Shown here: in pieces, positions 53,485-61,829 of the stretch
Position numbering within the stretch: the first letter of the stretch is position 1
Layout of the letters: each line of letters begins with the position of its first letter
NCBI RefSeq assembly: GCF_000732925.1
Contig: NZ_CP008953.1
Location: 8,611,001 to 8,675,000 of the forward strand
Length of the DNA stretch: 64,000 nt
Direction: 5' to 3'
DNA from: Amycolatopsis japonica
Lineage (GTDB): Bacteria; Actinomycetota; Actinomycetes; Mycobacteriales; Pseudonocardiaceae
Translations under genes and position numbers: made by a program
The notes under the pieces: generated by a model
The model's database searches: none
What the model was told of the DNA's origin: nothing
What the model saw: the letters and a program-made list of their open reading frames with translations, nothing else

Positions 53485-54615
53485 ATGCCGGTCGAATTCC
53501 TGGGTATCGGAGGCACCAACGACGGTTCGGAGACACATCCGCGATCGGGTGGCGTCTTCGACAAGGACTACACACTGCGGCTCGCGCGGGCACACGAGGA
53601 ATTCGGCTGGGACCGGGTGCTGTTCGCGTACGGCTCCAGCGGGCCGGACCCGGCGCAGGCGGCCGCGTACGTCGCGGCGAAGCTCGACAAGCTCCAGATC
53701 CTGCTGGCGCACCGGCCGAACGTCTCGTACCCGACCTTCGCGGCGAAGACGTTCGCCACGCTGGACCAGCTCTCGGACGGGAAGCTCACGGTCCACTTCA
53801 TCACCGGCGGCAGCGATCACGAGCAACAGCGCGAAGGCGACTACCTCACGAAGGACGAGCGCTACTCACGAACGCGCGAGTACATCCAGATCGTGAAGCG
53901 GGCTTGGACGTCCGAAGAGCCCTTCGACCACGAAGGCGAGCACTACCGCTTCGCCGACTTCGTTCTCGACGTCCGGCCTGTGCAGCAGCCACGCCCTGAC
54001 GTCTCGTTCGGTGGCTCGTCACCGGCGGCGTACGCGGCTGGCGGGGCCGAAGCGGACATCTTCTGTCTCTGGGGCGAGCCCCTCGCGCAAACGGCCGAGC
54101 AGATCGAGTCCGTCAAGGCCGCGGCGAAGGCCGCCGGGCGGACCGACGTCCCGCGCATCCAGGTCGCCTTCCGCCCGATCATCGCGCCGACCGAGGAGCT
54201 CGCCTGGGAGAAGGCGCATCGGACGGTCGACGCGATCAAGGCCCGGACGAGCGGCGGTCAGCAGCTGACTCGGCGGCATTCGCTCACGAACCCGGAGAAC
54301 ACCGGCTCCCAGCGGCTCCTCGCGGTCGCCGCCGAGGGCGAGCGGTTCGACCGGGCGCTGTGGACCCCGACGGCGGCCGCGACCGGCGGCGCGGGCAACT
54401 CCAACGCCCTGGTCGGCACGCCCGAAACCGTCGCGCAGGCCCTGCTCGACTACTACGACCTCGGCGTCGACATCCTCTCCGCCCGCGGCTACGACATGCT
54501 CGGCGACACGATCGACTTCGGCCGTCACGTCATCCCGATCGTGCGCGAAGAGGTCGCCAAACGCGACGCGGCGAAGGCGGCTTCGGCGCGCGAGGTACTC
54601 GCCGTCGACGGCTGA
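53485..54615 (+). CDS. SsuD-like (alkanesulfonate-type) FMN-dependent monooxygenase
   Basis: A 376-aa luciferase-superfamily enzyme. It contains EFGWDRVLFAYGSSGPDP, KLQILLAHRPNVSYPTFAAK, GKLTVHFITGGSDHEQQREG and FGGSSPAAYAAG, which match the alkanesulfonate monooxygenase (SsuD) group (each cut to 20 or fewer residues). These enzymes split C-S bonds with FMNH2 and oxygen. ATG 53485 with AGAGGG upstream. Divergent from the FAD/NAD(P)-binding gene. With the importer and the other luciferase-like enzyme it suggests an organosulfur or related scavenging pathway; that is inference. Confidence 0.9.
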   Translation: MPVEFLGIGGTNDGSETHPRSGGVFDKDYTLRLARAHEEFGWDRVLFAYGSSGPDPAQAAAYVAAKLDKLQILLAHRPNVSYPTFAAKTFATLDQLSDGKLTVHFITGGSDHEQQREGDYLTKDERYSRTREYIQIVKRAWTSEEPFDHEGEHYRFADFVLDVRPVQQPRPDVSFGGSSPAAYAAGGAEADIFCLWGEPLAQTAEQIESVKAAAKAAGRTDVPRIQVAFRPIIAPTEELAWEKAHRTVDAIKARTSGGQQLTRRHSLTNPENTGSQRLLAVAAEGERFDRALWTPTAAATGGAGNSNALVGTPETVAQALLDYYDLGVDILSARGYDMLGDTIDFGRHVIPIVREEVAKRDAAKAASAREVLAVDG

Positions 54616-55054
54616 GCCGTTCACTCGACCGGATGGCGGTCGGCATCATCCATTCGGCGCACGACGCCGGCTGCCGTCGATTGCCCCGGTCGTCGCGGAG
54701 CGGAGTCGAAACCCGTTCGCCCACAGGCGCGTCGGAGGCCACCCGCGGACCACCGTCGCGACGCGGCATCCCCGCCCCGGGTGACACCGTCCTTGCCGCT
54801 GTTTCCCGGCGAAAAGCCCGAAACAACCCAAAAGCGCTGGCCTGGACCGCGATACCGGTCACCGGGACATCTTCGCGAACGGCCGTTCGTCCACGAAAAA
54901 GATCTCCAACTCCAGAAACCCGGCGAAAGAACCTAGCCAATCACCAACAGTCAGGAGACACTTACGTGAACGAATGACGCTTCGTGACGAGCTCGTGACC
55001 GCGTTACTCTCGGTCACGAGTTTCTCGCGTAATAAGGACCCTATTGGGGGCAAC
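54616..55054 (+). other. 439-nt region without a confident gene, with leader features of the MFS gene
   Basis: No convincing long coding sequence: the frames that cross it are extensions of neighbours. From about 54940 it looks regulatory. CAGGAG (54952-54957) is followed by GTG AAC GAA TGA (54966-54977), a three-codon open frame whose TGA overlaps an ATG at 54974 that is in frame with the MFS gene. Next come a CGTGAC direct repeat and a perfect hairpin (54992-55020). The first 320 nt show nothing I recognise. Confidence 0.55.
54992..55020 (+). promoter_or_regulatory. Perfect inverted repeat in the leader of the MFS gene
   Basis: Arms CTCGTGACCG (54992-55001) and CGGTCACGAG (55011-55020) around a 9-nt loop. 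A further CGTGACGAG copy lies just upstream (about 54983-54991). It is 35 nt before the MFS ATG and could be a repressor operator or a leader hairpin. Confidence 0.5.
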
Positions 55055-56308
55055 ATGGCTTCGGCCGGACGGGTCACTTACCGAGAGGTGTTCGGTGTAG
55101 CCGAGTTCCGTTCGCTCTGGTTCGCCGAACTGTTTTCGATCTTCGGTGATCAACTCGCCAGGGTCGCCCTGTCCGTCCTCGTCTTCACCGAAACCCGCTC
55201 CGCGACCCTGACCGGTCTCACCTACGCGCTGACCTACGCCCCTTCGCTGCTCGGCGGCATCTTCCTCACCGGCTTCGCGGACCGGTTCCCCCGGCGGACC
55301 GTCATGGTGGTCGTCGACCTCTTACGGGCCTTGCTGATCGCGCTGGTCGCGGTGCCGGTACTGCCGTTCTGGGTCCTGTGCGTCCTCGTCGGCGGCGTCT
55401 CGCTGCTGAACCCGCCGTTCAAGGCGGCCCAGCTGGCCCTGCTGCCGCAGATCCTCGAAGGCGACCGGTTCGTCGTCGGCATGGCGATCCGCAGCATGAC
55501 CGTCCAATCGGCACAGCTGGCGGGCTTCGCCGGCGGCGGGCTCCTGCTGACCGCGCTCGAACCCCATATCGCCCTCGCGCTGGACGCGGTCACCTTCGTG
55601 ATCTCGGCGCTGTTCGTCCGGTTCGGGCTGAAATCGCGGCCGGCCGCGGCGTCCGGGGAGAAGCGCAAGTCGTTCTTCGCGTCGATCGGTTCGGGCGGCA
55701 AGATCGTCTTCGCCAGCGCCGGGTTGCGCTCGTTGCTGCTGTTCACCTGGCTGATGGGCCTGCTGCCGGTGTACGAGGGCATCGCGGCGCCCTACGTCGC
55801 CTCGTCGGGCGGCGGCCCCGAGGTCATCGGCCTGTTGCTGGCCGCCGACCCGATCGGCAGCGTGATCGGGGCGTTCATCTACTCACGGTGGGTGCCGGCA
55901 CACGTCAGACCGAAACTGATCGGGCCGCTTTCGGCGTTGACCGCGCTCCCGCTGCTGCTGTGCTTCCTGCAGCCGGGACCGCTGTCGTCGATCGTGCTGT
56001 TCGTGCTCTGCGGCGGCTTCGGCACGGTGGCGCTGATGCAGGCGACCGCGTCGCTGACGCTGGCCGTGCCGGACGAGAGCCGGGCACAGGTGATGGGGCT
56101 GTCGAACACCGGATTGACCACGACGATGGGGGTGAGTCCCCTGATCGGCGGCATCCTGGCGGACCAGGTCGGCCCTCAGTCGACCGTCGGCGTCTTCGGC
56201 CTTGCGGGATTGATTCTGACCGTCCCGCTCGCGTTGAGCTGGTTCCGGACCCTCAGCCGCGACCCGGAACGGTGGCAGGAAAAAGACGCCGCACGCGCAG
56301 AACATTGA
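55055..56308 (+). CDS. MFS transporter (MFS_3/enterobactin-exporter-like)
   Basis: A 417-aa protein with 12 predicted helices. It opens TYREVFGVAEFRSLWFAELFS, and the ADRFPRRTVMVVVDLLRA loop follows helix 2, as in actinomycete exporters of the EntS/MFS_3 type. Likely efflux of a drug or metabolite. The ATG at 55055 has GGGGG 4 nt upstream and starts just before the first helix; a longer form from 54974 would add 27 residues encoded across the leader hairpin and seems less likely. Confidence 0.87.
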   Translation: MASAGRVTYREVFGVAEFRSLWFAELFSIFGDQLARVALSVLVFTETRSATLTGLTYALTYAPSLLGGIFLTGFADRFPRRTVMVVVDLLRALLIALVAVPVLPFWVLCVLVGGVSLLNPPFKAAQLALLPQILEGDRFVVGMAIRSMTVQSAQLAGFAGGGLLLTALEPHIALALDAVTFVISALFVRFGLKSRPAAASGEKRKSFFASIGSGGKIVFASAGLRSLLLFTWLMGLLPVYEGIAAPYVASSGGGPEVIGLLLAADPIGSVIGAFIYSRWVPAHVRPKLIGPLSALTALPLLLCFLQPGPLSSIVLFVLCGGFGTVALMQATASLTLAVPDESRAQVMGLSNTGLTTTMGVSPLIGGILADQVGPQSTVGVFGLAGLILTVPLALSWFRTLSRDPERWQEKDAARAEH

Positions 56309-56486
56309 GCTGTTCCACGCGCCGGCCCGATCGCGCGGACGTCTGGCGCGCGCCCCAGTTCACTGATCCCTACCGGCCATCGCTGGCACCTTTCCCTCGA
56401 CCTCTCAGAGAAAAGTACACACCTAGGGAGCTTGTCGACAGCCCGCAAGTCGGTAGAAGCTGTCCGTAAGTAGGGGGTTTCGGAGA

Positions 56487-57821
56487 ATGACGCAAGAGTC
56501 AGGGGGAAAGATGATCACATCGGAGGAACGCGCTGGACATCGTTCGGCTCTCACGGTAGCGACGTGGGAGCTGTGGAAGAGGCCTAAACACTGGATCGCC
56601 TACACCGGGCTGTCCGTCGCGACGATGCTGGCACTGACGGGGGTCTTCGCCGCATCCATCGCCATCACGTCTTCGCAGGTCCTGCTGTGTTCCCTGCTCG
56701 CGGGGCTCGCCATCGCGCATACCGAGGCGACCCGCCGGATCGAGCGCCAGCGGCGCAGCATGAGCGTCACCCCGCATATCAACATGACCTCGGTCTGGGT
56801 CCTGCCGGGCGCGATCCTGCTTCCGCCGCAGTTGACCGCGCTTCTCGTAACCGTGATCTATCTTCACCTCGGATACCGCAGCTGGGCGGGCCTCCGCACG
56901 GTCAACCCCCATCGAACTGTGGCGAACGCCACATCGATGACGCTGACCGCGTTCGCCGCCTGGGCGGCCGTGCAGATCGTCGGCGCCGACACGGCGTCGG
57001 TGACGTCGATCTGCGCCGCGAGCCTCGCCTTCTTCCTGATGAACGCCGTCTTCACCGGCACCGGCCTGTACTTCGCGGCTCCCAAGAAGGCGACCGTCCA
57101 GACGCTCCTCGGCTCCTGGGACGACAACATCCTCGAAGCCTCGACGGTCTGCATCGGCGCGCTCGTGCTCGCCGTCCTGCCGCATCAGCCGGTACTCGTG
57201 CTGCTCGTCTTCCTGCCGCTGTACCTGCTGCAGCGTTCCGTGCTGATCAAGCAGCTGGAGGAGCTCGCCACCACCGACCAGAAGACCCAGCTGCTCAACG
57301 CCACGACCTGGCAGCAGGGCGCCGTCCGCGAGGTCTCCCGCGCCGAGCGTGAGAACGGCCAGTTCGGCGCGCTGATGATCGACCTCGACCACTTCAAGAG
57401 CATCAACGACACGTACGGCCACCTGGCGGGCGACGATGTCCTCAAGGGTGTCGCGGCGCTGGTCAAGGCCGAAACGCGGACGCAGGACCTCGCCGGCCGC
57501 TTCGGCGGTGAGGAGTTCGTCGTACTCCTGACCTCGTCTTCGAAGCAGGAGTCCGTCGCGGTCGCCGAGCGGATCCGGCAGCGGATCAGCGAAATGGTCA
57601 TCAAGACCCAGGACAACGAGGGCAACGCCGTGGTCATCGAGCAGCGGACGGCGTCGGTCGGCGTCGCGACGTTCCCGCTCGACGGCCGGACGATCGACGA
57701 GGTCATGGCCTCGGCCGACGCCTCCGTCTACGCGGCCAAACGCAACGGCCGTAACCGCGTCGTCTCGTCACCGGATCTGGCGTCGGTCACCGAAGAAGCC
57801 ATGGAGGCCGTCGCGGCCTAA
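56487..57821 (+). CDS. Membrane-bound diguanylate cyclase
   Basis: A 444-aa protein with about 7-8 hydrophobic helices in the first 265 residues and a C-terminal GGDEF domain that makes cyclic di-GMP from two GTP. The active-site motif is GGEEF (about 341-345), the metal/substrate segment is LMIDLDHFKSINDTYGHLAGD, cut here to LDHFKSINDTYGH, and the inhibitory I-site RTQD lies at the usual spacing upstream, so product inhibition is expected. No EAL domain. Start at ATG 56487 or ATG 56511. Its stop overlaps the convergent TetR stop by 4 bp (CTAA). Confidence 0.92.
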   Translation: MTQESGGKMITSEERAGHRSALTVATWELWKRPKHWIAYTGLSVATMLALTGVFAASIAITSSQVLLCSLLAGLAIAHTEATRRIERQRRSMSVTPHINMTSVWVLPGAILLPPQLTALLVTVIYLHLGYRSWAGLRTVNPHRTVANATSMTLTAFAAWAAVQIVGADTASVTSICAASLAFFLMNAVFTGTGLYFAAPKKATVQTLLGSWDDNILEASTVCIGALVLAVLPHQPVLVLLVFLPLYLLQRSVLIKQLEELATTDQKTQLLNATTWQQGAVREVSRAERENGQFGALMIDLDHFKSINDTYGHLAGDDVLKGVAALVKAETRTQDLAGRFGGEEFVVLLTSSSKQESVAVAERIRQRISEMVIKTQDNEGNAVVIEQRTASVGVATFPLDGRTIDEVMASADASVYAAKRNGRNRVVSSPDLASVTEEAMEAVAA

Positions 57822-58462
57822 CGCAGTCTTTCCATCACGTCGGCGGCCGCGGTCCGGAGACGGACGACGCCGCCGACGGTGAATTCGGTGAGCAGGTCGA
57901 TGAGCGCGTCCGCGTCGGGCGGCTCACCGTCCCAGCTCGCCTGGACGAGCGCCTCGGTCATCGCGAAGAACAGCGTGACCAGCGCCTTGTCCGCGCGGCC
58001 GGAGTCGACGCCGTGGCGTGCCCAGCGCTGACGGCTCGCCTCGGTGTAGACGGTCGCGAGCCGTTCCCGAAGCCGGGTGAGGGCCGGGTCGCCCATGCGC
58101 TCCGCTTCACGCAGCACGGGGAACGCGTCGGGATTCGCCGCGACGAAGGCGAACATGTTGGCGTAGTTGGCGCGGGCCCAGGACCGGAGCTCGGGCTGCG
58201 AGAGGTCGAGGGCGGGCGCGCCGATCGCCTCGAAGGCGCGTTCCTCGATGTCGGCCACGACCTGGGCGAACAACGTCGTGCGGTCGCCGAACTGCTCGTA
58301 GACGGCCTGGCGGGACACCCCCGCGCGCCGGGCGATCTGCTCGATCGTCGCGGCCTGCGCGCCGTGCACCGCGAAGACGCCGGCGGCCGAACCCAGCACC
58401 CGCGCGCGTTGCTCGCCGATCGGGAGTTTGCGGGGTCTCCCTCGCGGCGCCGGACTTGACAT
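57818..58462 (-). CDS. TetR-family regulator of the divergent lipase gene
   Basis: A 214-aa regulator. A basic, Pro-rich leader (PAPRGRPRKLP) precedes the helix-turn-helix at about 35-62 (ATIEQIARRAGVSRQAVYEQFG). The C-terminal domain is of the usual helical type. GAGGTGG lies about 7 nt before the ATG at 58462. A perfect 9+9 palindrome lies 25 nt upstream of the start, in the gap to the secreted lipase gene, so it probably represses both. Confidence 0.9.
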   Translation of the reverse strand: MSSPAPRGRPRKLPIGEQRARVLGSAAGVFAVHGAQAATIEQIARRAGVSRQAVYEQFGDRTTLFAQVVADIEERAFEAIGAPALDLSQPELRSWARANYANMFAFVAANPDAFPVLREAERMGDPALTRLRERLATVYTEASRQRWARHGVDSGRADKALVTLFFAMTEALVQASWDGEPPDADALIDLLTEFTVGGVVRLRTAAADVMERLR

Positions 58463-58486
58463 TGTGCGCCACCTCACTGACTCTCT

Positions 58487-58508
58487 TTTTCGACACGTCT
58501 GTCGAAAA
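58487..58508. promoter_or_regulatory. Perfect TetR-type operator between regulator and lipase
   Basis: Arms TTTTCGACA (58487-58495) and TGTCGAAAA (58500-58508) with a 4-nt spacer. It lies 25 nt from each flanking start codon (58462 and 58534), almost exactly midway, and its A/T-rich ends stand out against the GC-rich surroundings. Confidence 0.7.
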
Positions 58509-58533
58509 TGTTTGTGCTCAACGAGGAGCAAGC

Positions 58534-59760
58534 ATGCGTCCAGGATCCCGGCGCGGTGTGTCCGCCGCCGTCTCAGCGGCCACCATCGCGGCCCTGCTGA
58601 CCTTCGGGGCACAGCAGGCCGGCGCCGCCCCGTCCTTCTACGATCCCCCGTCGCCACTGCCCGCGGGTGCTCCCGGCGACATCATCCGGCACGAGCCGTC
58701 CACCTTCTACGTCGATCCCGTGAAACTCATCAAGGCCGACGCGGACGTCCAGCGCATCATGTACCGCAGCACCGACACCCACGGCCGGGCCAACGCCGTG
58801 ACCGGCACCGTCCTCACCCCGAAGAAGGCGTGGACCGGCGCGGGCGAGCGGCCGGTCATCGGCTACGCGGCCGGGACGCAGGGCGTCGGCGACCAGTGCG
58901 CGCCGTCGAAAGCCCTCTCGGCGGGCATGGAGTACGAAGGCCCCTTCATCGCCGGGCTGCTGCTTCGCGGCTACGGCGTCGTCGTCACCGACTACGAAGG
59001 CCTCGGCACTCCCGGCGTCCACACGTACGTCAACCGCGTCGCCGAGGGCAACGCCGTCCTCGACTCGATCCGCGCGGCGCAGCGCCTGCCCGAAGCGAAT
59101 CTGCCGGACAACGGCCCGGTCGCGACCGCGGGCTACTCGCAGGGCGGCGGGGCGTCGGCGTCGGCCGCCGAACTGCAGCCGTCGTACGCGCCCGAACTCA
59201 AGCTGAAGGGCTCGTACGCGGGCGCCGTCCCGGCCGACCTGGCCGAAGTCGGCAAGAACATCGACGGGCACTACGCGTTCGGGTTCCTCGGCTTCACGAT
59301 GGTCAGCATGGACGCGGCGTACCCGGAGCTGAACATCCCGTCCCTGCTGAACGCGAAGGGCGCCGAAGCGTTCGAGAAGGTCAAGCAGGAGTGCACTGTG
59401 GACGCGATCTTCGCGCACGCGTTCACGCAGTCGAAGGACCTGACGAAGGACGGCAGGCCGCTGACGGCTTACCTCGGCGAAGAGCCGTACAAGACGCGAG
59501 TCGGCGAGCAGCTCATCGGTGCGCGTAAGCCGGGCGCGCCGACGCTGGTCGTCCACAGTGCTCTCGACGACATCGTCCCCTACGCGCAGGGGCGGACCAT
59601 GGCGCGCTCGTGGTGCGCGAAGGGTGCGAAGGTGCAGTTCTCGACTTCGCTGGTTCCGACGCACGTCGGCGGGGCGATCCGGGCGTTCCCGGAGGCCTTC
59701 GCTTGGCTTGAGGGACGCTTCGCGGGGCTGCCGGCCTTCGGGAACTGCGGCCTGTTCTAG
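58534..59760 (+). CDS. Secreted lipase/esterase (LIP family)
   Basis: A 408-aa alpha/beta hydrolase with an N-terminal signal peptide (MRPGSRRGVSAAVSAATIAA, cleavage near AGAAP). The nucleophile elbow is GYSQGGG with Ser202. The acid is likely in SALDDIVPY and the His in VPTHVGG. The sequence matches actinomycete secretory lipases (LIP). It hydrolyses acylglycerol or other esters outside the cell. GAGGAG lies about 6 nt before the ATG. Under the control of the divergent TetR protein by layout. Confidence 0.92.
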   Translation: MRPGSRRGVSAAVSAATIAALLTFGAQQAGAAPSFYDPPSPLPAGAPGDIIRHEPSTFYVDPVKLIKADADVQRIMYRSTDTHGRANAVTGTVLTPKKAWTGAGERPVIGYAAGTQGVGDQCAPSKALSAGMEYEGPFIAGLLLRGYGVVVTDYEGLGTPGVHTYVNRVAEGNAVLDSIRAAQRLPEANLPDNGPVATAGYSQGGGASASAAELQPSYAPELKLKGSYAGAVPADLAEVGKNIDGHYAFGFLGFTMVSMDAAYPELNIPSLLNAKGAEAFEKVKQECTVDAIFAHAFTQSKDLTKDGRPLTAYLGEEPYKTRVGEQLIGARKPGAPTLVVHSALDDIVPYAQGRTMARSWCAKGAKVQFSTSLVPTHVGGAIRAFPEAFAWLEGRFAGLPAFGNCGLF

Positions 59761-59764
59761 TGCC

Positions 59765-59811
59765 ATGAAAGGTCCTTTCCTTGCAAAATTTGCAAGGAAA
59801 GGACCTTTCAT
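59765..59811. repeat. Family C hairpin between convergent lipase and DUF3151 genes
   Basis: 23-nt perfect arms (59765-59787, starting ATGAAAGGTCCTTTCCTTGC, complement 59789-59811) around a central A. The central 40 nt are the same as in the copy at 41267-41319, 18 kb away, although neighbours differ. Likely bidirectional terminator. Confidence 0.87.
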
Positions 59812-59817
59812 AGCGCG

Positions 59818-60225
59818 CTACTTGAGGCCGGTGGCTTCCGCGGCGGCGGGGTCCGAGTCACTCAGGAAGGTCCTGCAGCGGTCGTACTCCTCGGTCTCGC
59901 CGATCTTGCCGGCGGCCTTGCCGAGGACGGCGAGCGAACGCAGGAAACCCTGGTTCGGGCGGTGCGACCACGGCACCGGCCCGTGTCCCTTCCAGCCCGC
60001 GCGGCGAAGCTGGTCGAGGCCGCGGTGGTAACCGGTGCGGGCGTACGCGTACGCGGCGACGGTCTCGCCCGCGTCGAGCGCCTTCTCGGCGAGGGCGGCC
60101 CACGCCTCGCTGTAGTCGGGGTGCTCGGCGGCGACGGCGGCCGGATCGGTCCCGGCGTCCAGCGCCGCCTGCGCGGCGGTGTGCTCGGGGAGATGCGTCG
60201 GCTGGGGGCCGAGGAGGTTCGTCAT
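59818..60225 (-). CDS. DUF3151-family protein
   Basis: A 135-aa cytoplasmic, helix-rich protein with a TPR-like look (YSEAWAALAEKALDAGETVAAY, shortened; YARTGYHRGLDQLRRAGWKG). DUF3151 is an actinobacterial family without known function, found near fba in mycobacteria as far as I recall (Rv0360c). The ATG at 60225 fits the family N-terminus (MTNLLGPQP); an alternative ATG is 9 nt earlier. Confidence 0.88.
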   Translation of the reverse strand: MTNLLGPQPTHLPEHTAAQAALDAGTDPAAVAAEHPDYSEAWAALAEKALDAGETVAAYAYARTGYHRGLDQLRRAGWKGHGPVPWSHRPNQGFLRSLAVLGKAAGKIGETEEYDRCRTFLSDSDPAAAEATGLK

Positions 60226-60313
60226 ACGGGCCATTGTGCCGACCCGTCTCCCCAAGGGCGCCCCGCGCCCGACGGAGACTTCACATCGCGCGCCCTTTGT
60301 CGGCCGAAGGCCA

Positions 60314-60389
60314 CGAAAGTTCGATGAAGGGGCGCATCTCGGAGCACGCGACCATCGCCGGAGAACGGCGCCCCTTCGGCGAGCTTTCG
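60314..60389. repeat. Long imperfect hairpin (family E)
   Basis: 22-nt arms starting CGAAAGTTCGATGAAGGGGC (60314-60335) and ending at 60389, with three mismatches; the core GAAGGGGCGC pairs perfectly. The loop is 32 nt. It shares the ATGAAGG start of families B-D but not the rest. Confidence 0.6.
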
Positions 60390-60415
60390 TCAGCGCGCGA
60401 TCAGCAGCGCTGTGA

Positions 60416-60502
60416 CTAGAAGAACAGGCTCCCGAGAATGCCCCCACCGGCCAGCACCAGAGCGGCGACGAGGACCGCCGCGACGAGTCGTTTCGGCATC
60501 AT
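60416..60502 (-). CDS. Possible 28-aa single-helix membrane peptide
   Basis: A very small open frame, MMPKRLVAAVLVAALVLAGG and a short hydrophobic tail, with two start ATGs at 60502/60499 and AGGTG upstream. Lys/Arg before a continuous hydrophobic stretch fits a small membrane peptide. It is too short to be confident; comparison across related genomes would decide. Confidence 0.35.
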   Translation of the reverse strand: MMPKRLVAAVLVAALVLAGGGILGSLFF

Positions 60503-60611
60503 GGCGGCACACCTTGCCCTGTTTCGCACGCCGGTCGCAAATCCACCACCCCTACGGGTGAACCCCGATTTTCGACCCCAAATGCCCATCCCGTGATCTG
60601 GAGCAGGGAAG

Positions 60612-61826
60612 ATGACCCGCATGACAAAGGCGACAGAAGTGACCGGGGACCTTTCGCCGGGTGTCATCCCCCGCAGCCCGATCGCGAAGACGAGGCTGTT
60701 CTTCAAACTCCATTGGCACCGCGGCGCGCCGGGACAGGCGACGCCGGACTGGGTGCTGAACTTCTGCTACTCGATGTGGCTGGCCGCGTTCGCCTTCAAA
60801 CTGGTGGGCTCGTCCTGGGACATGTCGTGGCATTTCATGTGGCTGCGTGACGACCTCGCCCCGCCGCATCTGATCAACACCGTCGGCACGGTGATCATCA
60901 TGGTGCTGGTGGCGATCCACAGTTACACCGGCATGGGTGCCGACCGGCGTTCGCTGCGGCTGATGCAGATCGGGCTCGTGGTGTTCCTCATCGCGGCGCC
61001 GCTGGACGTCATCAACCACCGCGTCAACGGTCTCGACCTGACCGCGTGGAGCCCGTCGCACATGATGCTCTACATCGGAACGGGCATCATGCAGGCCGGC
61101 GTGATCATGGGCTGGCTCAAGTACGCCAAACCCGGCCGCCTGCGCACCGGTGTCCTGATCGGACTGTGGGCCTTCTTCCTCGAGAACACGTTCTTCCCGA
61201 ACGGTCAGCAGGAGTACGGCATCCTCGGCCTGCGTGCCTGGGAACGCGGCACGCCCGAGGCCGAGCCCGAGTTGCTGAACTTCGCCGCCAACCAGATCGG
61301 GCATCCGGTCGACCGGGTGGCCGTCGAGTACTTCACGATGCCGATCGACGACTGGGTGTACCCGCTGTGGGGCATCGGCGTGATGGCGCTGATCTTCGCG
61401 CTGGCGCGGCACACGACCGGCTTCCGCTGGGCGGGCACGACGGTCGCCGCCGCGTACCTCGCGTACCGGCTGGTGATGTGGCCGCTGCTGCTCGGGATGG
61501 GTTTCCCGGTCTCGGTCGTGCCGTTCTATCTGCTGGCCGTCGGCCTCGCCGTCGACCTGGCGTTCCGCATCGGGCGGGGGCATCCGATGCTGACGGCGGG
61601 CGCGGGCGCGCTGCTGGTGACCGCTTTCGGCTACGGGATGCTGTGGGTGCAGTCGCAGTTCCGGCCGTGGATCCTCGGCGACGCGCACACGGAGTCGGCG
61701 CCGCCGGTGGCCTACTGGACGGCCGCGGTCTGCCTGGTCGGGGTCGGCGTGCTGTGGGCCGCCGCCGGACCGGGGACGCGGGCGATGAACTCGGTGCTGG
61801 AGAAGCGTCGCGCACGCGCCGCCTGA
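60612..61826 (+). CDS. Polytopic membrane protein of unknown function
   Basis: A 404-aa protein with about nine hydrophobic helices. Conserved-looking polar motifs sit within the membrane part: SSWDMSWHFMWLRDDLAPPHL (cut: WDMSWHFMW) near residue 70, and HMMLYIGTGIMQAG near 153. Histidines in and near helices might bind metal or heme, but no family was recognised. GGAG lies 8 nt before the ATG at 60612. Convergent with the AAA ATPase gene, 3 nt apart. Confidence 0.8.
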   Translation: MTRMTKATEVTGDLSPGVIPRSPIAKTRLFFKLHWHRGAPGQATPDWVLNFCYSMWLAAFAFKLVGSSWDMSWHFMWLRDDLAPPHLINTVGTVIIMVLVAIHSYTGMGADRRSLRLMQIGLVVFLIAAPLDVINHRVNGLDLTAWSPSHMMLYIGTGIMQAGVIMGWLKYAKPGRLRTGVLIGLWAFFLENTFFPNGQQEYGILGLRAWERGTPEAEPELLNFAANQIGHPVDRVAVEYFTMPIDDWVYPLWGIGVMALIFALARHTTGFRWAGTTVAAAYLAYRLVMWPLLLGMGFPVSVVPFYLLAVGLAVDLAFRIGRGHPMLTAGAGALLVTAFGYGMLWVQSQFRPWILGDAHTESAPPVAYWTAAVCLVGVGVLWAAAGPGTRAMNSVLEKRRARAA

Positions 61827-61829
61827 GTC

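Noticed and set aside
56309..56486. Possible cyclic-dinucleotide riboswitch before the diguanylate cyclase
   Set aside because: I could not find the conserved GEMM or ydaO core elements in the 178 nt.
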